In this document: piece by piece, positions 1-8,135 of the stretch | Position numbering within the stretch: position 1 is the stretch's first letter | Layout of the letters: each line of letters begins with the position of its first letter | Source: Pontibacter beigongshangensis | Lineage (GTDB): Bacteria; Bacteroidota; Bacteroidia; Cytophagales; Hymenobacteraceae | Reading direction: 5' to 3' | Assembly (NCBI RefSeq): GCF_014332515.1 | Contig: NZ_VFSD01000027.1 | Location: 23,982-87,981, forward strand | Length of the DNA: 64,000 nt | Translations under genes and position numbers: made by a program | The notes under the pieces: model-generated | Database searches by the model: none | The model's input: the letters and a program-made list of their open reading frames with translations, nothing else | Told to the model about the DNA's origin: nothing

Positions 1-220
1 CGGAGAACTTGATATGAAACTCATGTGCACTTATTTCTTTATATTCAATGATAACCTCAGCATTTTGCCGGGTTATTCTGTCTGTCAGCTCCTCCACTAC
101 ATCCATCGAAATCATTTTCATCCGTTCAAATGCTTCTCTGGTGTTGCGGTAGATGGCTTGTTTGGTAATTGATTTTTGCTCTAGCCCATTTATAATATCA
201 CTTAATCTGTCTACTTCCAT
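1..220 (-). CDS. Hypothetical protein, 3' end cut by the window
   Basis: The frame is open from an ATG at 218-220 (minus strand) to the window edge, giving 73 codons with no stop. The protein starts MEVDRLSDIINGLEQ and is rich in charged residues with a regular helical-looking pattern; no signal peptide or membrane segment is visible. I do not recognise a family. No strong ribosome-binding site precedes the ATG, which is common in Bacteroidota. It could be the start of a short coiled-coil protein or of a longer gene to the left. Confidence 0.45.
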   Translation of the reverse strand, partial: MEVDRLSDIINGLEQKSITKQAIYRNTREAFERMKMISMDVVEELTDRITRQNAEVIIEYKEISAHEFHIKFS

Positions 221-363
221 AGTTTTTTGTTGTAACCGGATTTAAGAATACTGTTTTTACCGTTATCCTATACAAATGGTTGTTCCAAAATCCTTTATCA
301 GCCCAGGCCGGTTTTGCGCCTTACCGCCTTCAGTTTCCCTTCGGTGTTCAGTGGTGAGAGCGG

Positions 364-420
364 CTATTATGCTAATAAAAAGCGCCCTCCGGAGGTCATG
401 CACACTGCTGCTGCTCCTGC
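364..420 (+). repeat. Family A dispersed repeat, copy 1
   Basis: It reads ATTATGCTAATAAAA, then CCCTCCGGAGG, then a CTGCTGCTGCTCC-rich end. This is the full layout of the family, with a GCT variant in the AT end. It lies between the partial gene and the 3' end of the yebC-like gene. Confidence 0.75.
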
Positions 421-483
421 CCCGAAGAACTTAAACAACTGTTATTCTTTCTGTTACCAGCGCCAACACTGCTCACCCTCCAG

Positions 484-1233
484 CTACCCCAGTTCTGCCA
501 TCAGTTCCTCATTCAGCTCCAGGTTGTGGTAAACCTTTTGCACATCGTCGTCATCTTCCAGGGCATCTATAAACTTTAGTATTTTGCGGAGCGCCTCCAG
601 GTCGTGCACCTCCACGGTGGTGTTGGGTATGCGCTGCAGTTCTGCTGTTTCCACCTCCAGGGGCAGCTCCTCTACTTTCTTCTGCAGAGAGCCAAAGTCC
701 TCCATGGCGCCGTAAATGGTGATGTAATCCTCCTCAAACTCCACTTCGTCGGCACCGGCATCAATCAACTCCAGGGTCAGTTCTTCCTCGTCTGCAGGTT
801 GTTCCCCTCTCCGGATCACGAACACGCTCTTTCTGTCGAATATAAACTCCAGGGAGCCGTTTGTACTCAGGCTACCATGGTTTTTATTGAAAATGGTGCG
901 CACATTCTGCACCGTTCGGTTTATGTTGTCTGTGAGGCACTCTACATACACAGCCACCCCGTGGGTGGCATAGCCTTCGTAGGTTACCTCCTGGTAGTTG
1001 CCTTCTCCGCCCTCTCCTTTTTTAATAGCTCTTTCAATATTGTCTTTCGGCATGTTGGCCGCCTTGCTTGTCTGGATGGCCAGGCGCAGGCGCGGATTGC
1101 CATCGGGGTCAGGGCCGCCTTCTTTTACGGCTACCGTTATCTCCTTTATCAGCCGGGTAAAAATTTTAGAGCGTTTGGCGTCTGTGGCCCCTTTCTGTCG
1201 TTTTATCTTCGACCATTTGCTGTGTCCTGCCAT
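484..1233 (-). CDS. YebC/PmpR (TACO1) family protein
   Basis: The 249-residue product begins MAGHSKWSKIKRQKGATDAK, the signature start of the YebC/PmpR family, and has the usual full length of about 240-250 residues. Family members are cytoplasmic; some act as DNA-binding regulators, and recent work links the family to relief of ribosome stalling, so the exact role here is open. Conserved blocks include GNPRLRLAI near residue 46, the MPKDNIERAIKK stretch near 60-72 and the YEGYATHGVA block near 84-94. The C-terminus is acidic. The ATG at 1231-1233 matches the family N-terminus. It is a single gene, followed by a family A repeat. Confidence 0.93.
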   Translation of the reverse strand: MAGHSKWSKIKRQKGATDAKRSKIFTRLIKEITVAVKEGGPDPDGNPRLRLAIQTSKAANMPKDNIERAIKKGEGGEGNYQEVTYEGYATHGVAVYVECLTDNINRTVQNVRTIFNKNHGSLSTNGSLEFIFDRKSVFVIRRGEQPADEEELTLELIDAGADEVEFEEDYITIYGAMEDFGSLQKKVEELPLEVETAELQRIPNTTVEVHDLEALRKILKFIDALEDDDDVQKVYHNLELNEELMAELG

Positions 1234-1311
1234 ATAACTTCTTTCTTTATTCCAGATGTCTGGCTTTTGATATGTTCGGGCAAAATAACTAAATTTTTGG
1301 CTACTAAAGCA

Positions 1312-1346
1312 AAAGGGCAGCCGCGCATATAGCGTGGCTGCCCTTT
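1312..1346 (-). terminator. Hairpin terminator downstream of the 28-aa frame
   Basis: A 15-bp stem (AAAGGGCAGCC... pairing with ...GGCTGCCCTTT, one G-T pair) has a short AT loop. On the minus strand it is followed by a T-rich stretch. It sits between the small frame at 1372-1458 and the yebC start, so it would end transcription coming from the right. Confidence 0.55.
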
Positions 1347-1371
1347 AAGACTGCATCCGGGTAAGTGGATT

Positions 1372-1458
1372 TTATAGCACAAACATGAAGATCGCGTTGA
1401 TGATGTTAACGCCGATCAACAAGGACAAATTCGGTGATTCCTGTATAAATCTTTTCAT
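1372..1458 (-). CDS. Possible 28-residue single-pass membrane peptide
   Basis: An ATG at 1456-1458 opens a 28-codon frame ending in TAA at 1372-1374. The product starts MKRFIQESPN, followed by LSLLIGVNIINAIFMFVL, a continuous hydrophobic stretch long enough for one transmembrane helix. A terminator-like hairpin (1312-1346) lies 25 bases downstream in the right direction, which suggests a separate short transcript. No homologue is recognised. Random AT-rich DNA can also encode hydrophobic peptides, so this remains a candidate. Confidence 0.4.
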   Translation of the reverse strand: MKRFIQESPNLSLLIGVNIINAIFMFVL

Positions 1459-1853
1459 GACTTCATTTTAATAATTACATCTTGCTAAAATCGGCTCCTG
1501 CCAACTTCTGTAAACATTACGCCCCACAAAAAAAGATGTTACAACGTAATTGAACTTTTTCAACAGCACCGAAAAACCACTATATAGTAAAAACCTAATT
1601 TTTAAGCGAAAATGTGGCTAACCAAGCACAAAGCTGACAGCTGAACCCTTGTTTAAATTGCATTTAAGCATTCAGAAAATAAATTAAACAAGCCTACTGC
1701 AACTATATCCGGCAATTTTTGCTTATTATAAAACAAAGACTTCCAGAGGCTTTTCCGTTACTGCGAAATCAGTAAAGTAATTTTCGTATATTTACATACC
1801 ATTAACATGCTGCAGAAGCAGCACGCATACAGATCATTAAAATTATTTATATT
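1459..1853. other. Intergenic, 395 bp, no gene seen
   Basis: This is AT-rich DNA between the small peptide frame and the helicase start. I see no coding frame, RNA gene or family A repeat. The promoter of the helicase should lie here; a near-match TATATTTA is present about 65 bases before the start, but no convincing -33/-7 pair was found. Confidence 0.5.
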
Positions 1854-3323
1854 TTGGACTTTCGTTCTTTTAACTTACACGACGACGTACTGACAGGTAT
1901 TGAATCGATGGGGTACAATAACCCCACTCCTGTGCAGCAGCAGGCCATACCGCTTATACTCGAGCGCAAAGATATGATTGCCTGCGCCCAGACAGGCACC
2001 GGCAAAACCGCCGCTTACCTGCTCCCCCTGATAGACCGTATTTCGCATGCCAACTATGCCTACACCAGCACCCTGATTCTGGTGCCGACCCGTGAGCTGG
2101 CCAAGCAGATAGATGAGCAGGTAGAAGGCCTGGGTTACTATGCCCCGGTTAGTTCCATTGCTATCTACGGCGGCAACAAAGGCGATGAGTGGGAACAGCA
2201 GAAACGCGCGCTAACAGGTGGTGCCGATATTATTATTGCCACGCCCGGTCGCCTGATGTCACACATGGCCCTTGGGTACGTGCGGCTCGACCAGCTGGAG
2301 TACCTGGTACTCGACGAGGCTGATAAAATGCTGGACATGGGCTTTATGGATGATATCCTGAAAATTGTGCGCCAGCTGCCGGAAAACCGCCAGACGCTGC
2401 TCTTTTCGGCTACCATGCCACGCAAAATCCGCGATCTGGCCAAGCAAATCCTCAAAGATCCGGCTGAAATAAACCTGGCTATTGCCAAACCAGCCGAAGG
2501 CATAGACCAGCGCCTGTACCTGACCTACGACAACCAGAAGCTGCCCCTGCTGGAGCACCTGCTCAACGACCTGGAAGTGCAGAGCATGATCATCTTCACA
2601 TCCCGTAAATCGAATGTGAGCCAGATCGTGCGCTCGCTCGAGAAAATGGGTTTTGATGCAGCCGGCATCCAATCGGACCTGGAGCAGGACGAGCGGGAAA
2701 AGGTGCTGCAACGCTTCAAGAACCGCCAGCTCCGCATTATCGTGGCCACCGATATCCTGTCGCGCGGCATCGATATCGACAGCCTGAGCCATGTTCTGAA
2801 CTTCGACATGCCGCAGGATGCGGAAGACTACGTGCACCGCGTTGGCCGCACAGCCCGTGCTGCCTCTACAGGCATGGCGATAACCTTTGTGAACGAAAAC
2901 GACATGTACCGCGTGCGCAAGGTAGAGCAACTGATTGAGCGCGAGCTGCCAAAGCTGCCATTGCCCGAAGCAATTGGCAAAGGCCCTGCTTTTGACCCAA
3001 CCCGCCGATTCGACAACAAAGGCAGAGGCGGCAGCAGCAGCCCGGGCCGCAACAACAGCCGCGGCGGAAAGCCAGCCAGATCGGGCGGCAGACCACCGCA
3101 CAAGGCAGGCGACCACAAACCCGGCGCTAAGCCTGCTCCACTCGCAACAGCCGAGCAACAGCCACGAGCCGAGCGTCCGCCTCGTGCCGAGGGGCAGCCG
3201 GCAGGAGAAAACCCGAACCGCAACCGGAACCGCAATAAGAACCGCAACAAAAACAGAAACCGGAACACCTCCCCTGAGCAGAAGCCGCAAGGCAGCCAGC
3301 AGGTACCGCAAAACAACAGCTAA
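1854..3323 (+). CDS. DEAD-box ATP-dependent RNA helicase (RhlE-like)
   Basis: This is a 489-residue superfamily 2 helicase that remodels RNA duplexes in the cytoplasm, typically in ribosome assembly, RNA decay or cold adaptation. Visible motifs are the Q motif (GYNNPTPVQQQAIP, 20-33), Walker A AQTGTGKT (45-52), DEAD (154-157), SAT (185-187), SRGID (303-307) and HRVGRTARA (328-336). From about residue 385 the tail becomes low-complexity and basic, with Gly/Arg-rich and Asn/Arg/Lys repeats, as in RNA-binding tails of this group. The start appears to be TTG: the family N-terminus (DFRSFNL) begins right there and no upstream in-frame ATG exists. A strong terminator follows directly. Confidence 0.93.
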   Translation: MDFRSFNLHDDVLTGIESMGYNNPTPVQQQAIPLILERKDMIACAQTGTGKTAAYLLPLIDRISHANYAYTSTLILVPTRELAKQIDEQVEGLGYYAPVSSIAIYGGNKGDEWEQQKRALTGGADIIIATPGRLMSHMALGYVRLDQLEYLVLDEADKMLDMGFMDDILKIVRQLPENRQTLLFSATMPRKIRDLAKQILKDPAEINLAIAKPAEGIDQRLYLTYDNQKLPLLEHLLNDLEVQSMIIFTSRKSNVSQIVRSLEKMGFDAAGIQSDLEQDEREKVLQRFKNRQLRIIVATDILSRGIDIDSLSHVLNFDMPQDAEDYVHRVGRTARAASTGMAITFVNENDMYRVRKVEQLIERELPKLPLPEAIGKGPAFDPTRRFDNKGRGGSSSPGRNNSRGGKPARSGGRPPHKAGDHKPGAKPAPLATAEQQPRAERPPRAEGQPAGENPNRNRNRNKNRNKNRNRNTSPEQKPQGSQQVPQNNS

Positions 3324-3361
3324 CATAAAAAGAGCCGCTCCGGGAGCGGCTCTTTTTATGT
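3324..3361. terminator. Bidirectional intrinsic terminator after the helicase
   Basis: A 10-bp GC-rich stem (AGAGCCGCTC / GAGCGGCTCT) with a CGG loop is flanked by A4 on one side and T5 on the other. The whole site is close to a perfect palindrome and begins immediately after the helicase stop codon. Confidence 0.9.
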
Positions 3362-3400
3362 TAGCTTAAGTGAGCAGGCCTTTGTGCAGGGTCAGGTAAA

Positions 3401-3435
3401 GCAGCCTCTGGAAGGCCTTTTTCATTCGAATAATT
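3401..3435 (-). repeat. Family A dispersed repeat, copy 2
   Basis: It reads GCCTCTGGAAGGCC, a T-run, then CATTCGAATAATT. The variable centre is CG, and the palindrome is imperfect. Confidence 0.75.
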
Positions 3436-3522
3436 AAGTGCCACCAGCTATTGTCCCGACCTGCGTTGTAAACCAGTAAATCCATTTTTGTGAGGTTGTT
3501 TGCCGTAGGTCATTCACCCTCT

Positions 3523-3562
3523 TGCCTATAAGCCATAGCCGACAGGCTATGGCTTATAGGCA
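3523..3562. repeat. Perfect 18-bp inverted repeat (hairpin)
   Basis: TGCCTATAAGCCATAGCC and its exact reverse complement are separated by GACA. There is no T-tail on either side, so it is not a typical terminator. It lies in a repeat-rich intergenic region with three family A copies, and its function is unknown. Confidence 0.9.
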
Positions 3563-3616
3563 CGGGTACAATGCAATAAATGTAAAATGGCCAGGTGAGA
3601 CCAAGTGATAAAAAAG

Positions 3617-3655
3617 GCAGAATGCCTCTGGAAGGTTATTTCTATTAGAATAATT
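3617..3655 (-). repeat. Family A dispersed repeat, copy 3
   Basis: It reads GCCTCTGGAAGG, then TTATTTCTATTAGAATAATT. The AT end is intact and the palindromic part is degenerate. Confidence 0.7.
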
Positions 3656-3729
3656 CATTTCTAGCCCCGACATACAGTCCTTCAAAATAAACCAAGTGCA
3701 TTCGAGTAAACCTCCTTGCATGGAAGCTA

Positions 3730-3765
3730 AATTATTTGAATGAAAAAGGCTTTCCAAAGGCTGCT
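3730..3765 (+). repeat. Family A dispersed repeat, copy 4
   Basis: It reads AATTATTTGAATGAAAA, then GGCTTTCCAAAGGC and CTGCT. It faces copy 3 at about 75 bp, so the pair forms a loose inverted arrangement. Confidence 0.7.
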
Positions 3766-4264
3766 AATCTATCTTTCCCAGCCCTTCAACTGTTAAGATC
3801 TACTTAGATGAACTTAATTAAATCGCATACCATATTTACAGATGCCCGGCTACACTGCCTCATTCCTTGTAACATCACTACATAACTAAATAACTAAAGT
3901 GGCCAGCTTTTCCATTGCAGCGTAAGTTTCACTTTTCGAATGACCCACTCCTAGTCGGCAATTTTACTACAAATTATCATCCTTCCCGAATAATCACCGC
4001 TACAGAAGCACAGGATCAATAACGATTTATACAAATTTCATAAAATTATAAGTACTCAACAGCAATTTTATATATTTTTAGAAGTTAATATAAATATTCG
4101 ACTACACACAACACCGGTAGCACTGCCCTTAGGCTTCATTTTCAGAAGGCAAAAACAGGTTCTACACTAAAATTACCTGAAACCACTAATCCATATCTAC
4201 TGATTTTCAGCAGGTTTAGAACATCTAAATACAAAAACAGATATTCGTTTCTAAATTGTATGTC
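3766..4264. other. Intergenic, about 500 bp, no gene seen
   Basis: The DNA is AT-rich and becomes very AT-rich near 4030-4110. I see no reading frame, repeat or RNA that I can support. It presumably carries the promoter of the outer-membrane receptor gene that follows. Confidence 0.5.
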
Positions 4265-6672
4265 ATGAAAAATGCCTTACTGCTGGTACTGCTCTGCATT
4301 TTTTGTTTTACAAGCGCGTCGGCTCAAACGCCTGCTGCCAATGCCTCTGTAAAGGGCATACTGCTTGATTCTGCCAAAAAGGAAGCCCTGCCTTACGTGA
4401 CGGTGCTGCTGCGTGAGCCCGGGAAGGACCAACCTCTCAAAAGCACCTTCTCCACCGACAACGGCTCATTCGAATTCACAGGCCTGGCTTTGGGCACCTA
4501 TGAAATTCTGCTCACCTCGGTTGGGTTCAAAAACAAGACTATTGCTGTACCGGAACTCACCAGCACCCATCCTACCGCCAACCTTGGGAAGATATTTATT
4601 GTATCGTCGGCAAACCACCTGAAAGAGGTGCAGGTAACGGCCGACAAACTGCTGATTGTGCAGGACATTGATAAGCTGACCTACAATGTGGAGGCAGACC
4701 CGGAGAACCAGACCATGACGGCGCTGGACATGCTCCGGAAAGTGCCCATGCTCACCGTAGATGCCGAAGACAACATTCAGCTGAACGGCAGCAGCAGCTA
4801 TAGGATTTTAGTCAATGGCAAAAACTCCTCATTGTTTGTCCGGAACCCGAAGGATGTGTTTAAGAGCATGCCCGCCAACTCCATTAAAAGCATAGAGGTT
4901 ATCACCAACCCGCCTGCCAAATACGAAGCAGAGGGAGTGGGTGGCATTATCAACATCATTACGCATAAAAAGGGCCTGAACGGCTATAACGGCTCCATTA
5001 ACGGCGGTGTTGGCCACCCGCAAACAGCCAGTGCCAGTGGTTATCTTACAGCGAAGCATAACAAGTTTGGCATCTCCTCTTACTACGGCAATCAATTCTA
5101 CAATAACCCCACCAACAGGAGCTACAGCCTGCGAAGAGAGCCCTCTGCCGCACAGCTGGAACAGATAGGCACCAGCAACAACGAGGGGCATTTCCAATAC
5201 TTCAGCACCGAGCTGAGCTTTGAGCCGGACTCCCTGAACCTGATCACGGCCAACTACAGTTTTAACCGCAGCCAGGGCGAGGGCATTTCTATGCTGAACG
5301 TGGAGCGGCTAAGCGGCAGCCATGTGCTGGAGCAGGCCTATACCCGCCTGAACTCCAATAACTTCAACTGGAGCGGCAGCGATCTGGGGCTCGACTACCA
5401 GCATACGTTTAAACGCAACAAGGAACAGCTGCTGACGCTCTCGTACAGGTTAAATCAAAGTGGCGATGGCAACCTGGCGGGCATCGATAACGAGGCAATC
5501 TTTAACTACACCAGCATTTTCAGCACCACCGACAATGTAGGCAAATCGAAGGAGCAAACCATTCAGGCTGATTATGTGCACCCTATTAAAAAACAAACGC
5601 TGGAATTCGGTATCAAAACCATTTTACGAGACAACAGCAGCGACTACTATTACCGCATACGGCAGGAGCAGGGGGAGTACCTGGAAGTGCCCGAACTCAG
5701 CAACAGCTTCGAGTACTCGCAGGATATTTATGCGGCCTACACGTCGGTGAGCCTCCGCAAAGACAAGTGGGGCCTGAAACTCGGCGCACGTCTGGAAGAA
5801 ACCAGAGTAGCGGCGAACTTCGAGACATCACGCTCTCGCGCAAGCTTAAAGATATGGCCTCGGTCAAAATTTCGTACACACAGCGCATCGAGCGGCCAGG
5901 CCTCTGGTACATCAACCCGTATATCAACGTCATCGATTCTACCAACATCAGCTATGGCAACCCTAACCTGCAGCCTGCCACCAACAATGTGTTTACACTA
6001 GCCTACAGTACCTTCGTAAAGGGCTCCTCCATCAATGTCAGCCTGAACCACTATTTCACGAACAACTCCATTCAGCAGTTCACCACCCTGGGCGAAGATC
6101 GCATTGCGCGCACCACCTTTGGCAATATTGGCAAAAACAGCACGAGCGGCCTTAACATAAGCGGCAACTCCACTTTCTTCAAAAAACTGAGCGTGAACAT
6201 GAACGGCACCCTGAATTATGTGCAACTGGAAAGTACGCTGGCCGGCAGACCGGTCCGTAACGAAGGGCTTACCGCCAACATATACAGCAACGTGAGCTAC
6301 AAGTTTGAGAAGAACTGGCGCCTGAGCGGCAATGTAGGGCTAAATTCACCGCGTATAATGCTGCAGGGCAGGTCCGGGGGCTACGCCTACCATAGCATCT
6401 CGCTGAACAAACAGTTCCTGAAAGACAACAAGGTCACCATCAGCGGCTCCATATCCAGCCCCTTCCAGAAAAACCGCCGCTGGTTCTCAGAGATCAATGA
6501 CCCGGCCTTTTACCAGGTTACTGAAAGTTTTTACCTGATGCGGCGGTTTAACATCTCCTTTAACTACCGCTTCGGACAATTAAAAGGTGGCATTGCCCGC
6601 AAGAAGCGCGGCATCAGCAACGACGACCAGTCGGGCGGTGGTAAAGGCGGACAGCCTTCGGGCGGCAACTAA
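4265..6672 (+). pseudogene. Outer-membrane beta-barrel (TonB-receptor-like) protein, frameshifted
   Basis: The first part has a signal peptide (MKNALLLVLLCIFCFTSASA), a carboxypeptidase-regulatory-like Ig domain (about residues 27-105), a plug-like region (KVPMLTVDAEDNIQLNG, ITNPPAKYEAEGVGGIINI) and barrel strands. Near 5820-5830 the frame breaks: ...RVAANFE continues in the next frame as ITLSRKLKD...QRIERPGLWYINPY, and the gene then runs to 6672 in that second frame. Compared with relatives, about 20 residues seem to be missing at the break, so a frame-shifting deletion is likelier than a single-base slip. The start at ATG 4265 is preferred over the TTG 9 bases upstream. Family members bind or import large substrates at the outer membrane. 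It could be a real pseudogene, a phase-variable state or an assembly error. Confidence 0.8.
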
Positions 6673-6708
6673 TCAGGTACACCAGGTGACAAAGCGGCGG
6701 AATTATCG

Positions 6709-6716
6709 TATTTTTG
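6709..6716 (+). promoter_or_regulatory. Possible -7 element for the nicotinamidase gene
   Basis: TATTTTTG matches the Bacteroidota -7 consensus TAnnTTTG and lies 60 bases before the start codon. No TTG/TTTG is found at the expected -33 distance, so support is partial. Confidence 0.35.
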
Positions 6717-6775
6717 TACGCTACACCTATGCAGGACTTGTTACCTGTTTTGCCTGAACCCCTAAAGCAGCACAC

Positions 6776-7384
6776 ATGAAAGCATTACTCCTAATCGACA
6801 TCCAGAACGACTTTTTGCCAGGCGGTGCCCTGGCTGTACCGGAAGGCGACCAGGTAATACCGATAGCCAACCGCCTGCAGCCGCACTTCGACCTGGTAGT
6901 GGCCACGCAGGATTGGCATCCGGCCAACCACAAGAGCTTTGCCTCGCAGCACGAAGGCAAAAGCACGTTTGAGGTGGTGGAGCTACAGGGGCTGGAGCAG
7001 GTGCTCTGGCCAGACCATTGTATACAGGGCACAGCCGGAGCAGCTTTTTCGGAAGCGCTGAACATGCAACAGGTGGAAGCCATCTTCCAGAAAGGCATGG
7101 AGCCAAACGTAGACAGCTACAGCGGGTTCTACGACAACGGCCACCTGAAAAGCACCGGCCTCGCCGACTACCTGCGCGGTAAACAGGTGCAGGAGGTGTA
7201 TGTGGCAGGCCTTGCCGGCGACTTTTGTGTATATTTCACGGCTAAGGATGCACTGCAGGAAGGTTTCAGCACCTACCTGATCGAGGATGCCTGCCGCCCT
7301 ATTTCACCGGAAAACTTTGAAAAGGCAAAAGCAGATGTCGTAGCAAAAGGTGGAAAGGTTGTACACAGCAGCAAATTATTCTAA
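6776..7384 (+). CDS. pncA: Nicotinamidase (isochorismatase-like hydrolase)
   Basis: This 202-residue enzyme hydrolyses nicotinamide to nicotinate plus ammonia in NAD+ salvage in the cytoplasm. The catalytic triad of the family is visible: Asp8 in LLIDIQNDF, Lys106 in FQKGMEPNVDSYSGF, and Cys151 in GLAGDFCV. The metal-site residues Asp46 and His48 lie in TQDWHP. Length is normal for bacterial PncA. The stop codon TAA lies inside a family A repeat (7374-7404), so the last three residues (KLF) are encoded by repeat or repeat-adjacent DNA. It stands alone and converges with the epimerase gene. Confidence 0.92.
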   Translation: MKALLLIDIQNDFLPGGALAVPEGDQVIPIANRLQPHFDLVVATQDWHPANHKSFASQHEGKSTFEVVELQGLEQVLWPDHCIQGTAGAAFSEALNMQQVEAIFQKGMEPNVDSYSGFYDNGHLKSTGLADYLRGKQVQEVYVAGLAGDFCVYFTAKDALQEGFSTYLIEDACRPISPENFEKAKADVVAKGGKVVHSSKLF

Positions 7385-7404
7385 TGAAAATGGCCCTCTA
7401 GAGG
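7374..7404 (+). repeat. Family A dispersed repeat, copy 5, overlapping the pncA stop codon
   Basis: It reads AATTATTCTAATGAAAATGG, then CCCTCTAGAGG. The palindrome centre is TA instead of CG, which keeps the symmetry. The TAA in TTCTAATG is the pncA stop. Confidence 0.8.
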
Positions 7405-7530
7405 ACGCCGGTCGCCAATTGTGCAGAGACTTAACTGTGTATCAACTTGCTCGCTTTGTTTAGCTGGCCGTCCCTGAAAAAGGGGTTCACGGAGCAGTAG
7501 TTTAAAGGAGAGGTCTGGCTATTATTGGAA

Positions 7531-7573
7531 CAGCAACAGTACCCTCCGGAAGGCCATTTTCATTCAAATAATT
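7531..7573 (-). repeat. Family A dispersed repeat, copy 6
   Basis: It reads CAGCAACAGTA, CCTCCGGAAGGCC, ATTTTCATTCAAATAATT. It lies between the convergent ends of pncA and the epimerase gene. Confidence 0.8.
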
Positions 7574-7602
7574 CAGTTGGGGAGAAGTGTCCGCACAATC
7601 CA

Positions 7603-8016
7603 TCACTCCTCCACTTCCTTAATCTCCTGTGTCAGTTCCACCAGCACGCCATTGGCACTTTTCGGGTGCACAAAGCAAACCAGTTTGTTGTCGGCCCCTT
7701 TCTTCGGGGCATCGCTCAACAGCACGAAGCCCTCCTGCTTGAGCCGCTCCATTTCTGCCACGATATCGTCCACCTCAAAGGCAATATGATGAATGCCTTC
7801 TCCTTTTTTCTCTATAAATCTGGCGATGGCGCTATCCTCGGAAGTGGCCTCCAGCAGCTCGATTTTGGAGCCGCCGACCCTGAAAAAGGAAGTGTTCACA
7901 CCTTCCGATTCTACTGACTCTGTTTTATATGGCCCCGCTCCAAGTAGTTTACTGTACAGTTTGTTAGCCTCACTAAAATTCCGAACGGCTATACCAATAT
8001 GCTCCACCTGTTTCAT
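7603..8016 (-). CDS. mce: Methylmalonyl-CoA epimerase (VOC fold)
   Basis: The 137-residue protein starts MKQVEHIGIAV and has the two vicinal-oxygen-chelate half-repeats with metal ligands in HIGIAV, in GEGIHHIAFEVDD and in the C-terminal LVEL. Family members interconvert (R)- and (S)-methylmalonyl-CoA on the propionate/succinyl-CoA route in the cytoplasm. The length is typical. No mutase genes are nearby. It diverges from iscS across a 119-bp spacer. A lactoylglutathione-lyase-like relative is less likely given the epimerase-type motifs. Confidence 0.88.
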   Translation of the reverse strand: MKQVEHIGIAVRNFSEANKLYSKLLGAGPYKTESVESEGVNTSFFRVGGSKIELLEATSEDSAIARFIEKKGEGIHHIAFEVDDIVAEMERLKQEGFVLLSDAPKKGADNKLVCFVHPKSANGVLVELTQEIKEVEE

Positions 8017-8052
8017 TTTAATTTAGAATTAGTCTTATTACCCTTTTTTTAC

Positions 8053-8060
8053 TAAATTTG
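8053..8060 (+). promoter_or_regulatory. Possible -7 element for the isc operon
   Basis: TAAATTTG fits TAnnTTTG exactly and lies 76 bases upstream of the iscS start in the divergent spacer. The expected -33 TTTG is not clear. Confidence 0.4.
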
Positions 8061-8135
8061 CCCTAAATCTAAAACTAATATTTTCTTTCCGCTGTTATTT
8101 TAACAAGTACAGAAAAAAAGAACAAAACCAGTGCT

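Noticed and set aside
364..420. Family A as a TAnnTTTG promoter module
   Set aside because: The ATTATTTGAAT variant resembles a -7 box but is one base short, and most copies replace the TTG by TCT, TCG or TCC.
604..1332. Long plus-strand frame opposite yebC
   Set aside because: It is antisense to a clear YebC family gene; composition-driven shadow.
3554..3757. Minus-strand open frame of 67 codons
   Set aside because: It is made largely of family A copies 3 and 4 and has no plausible start context.
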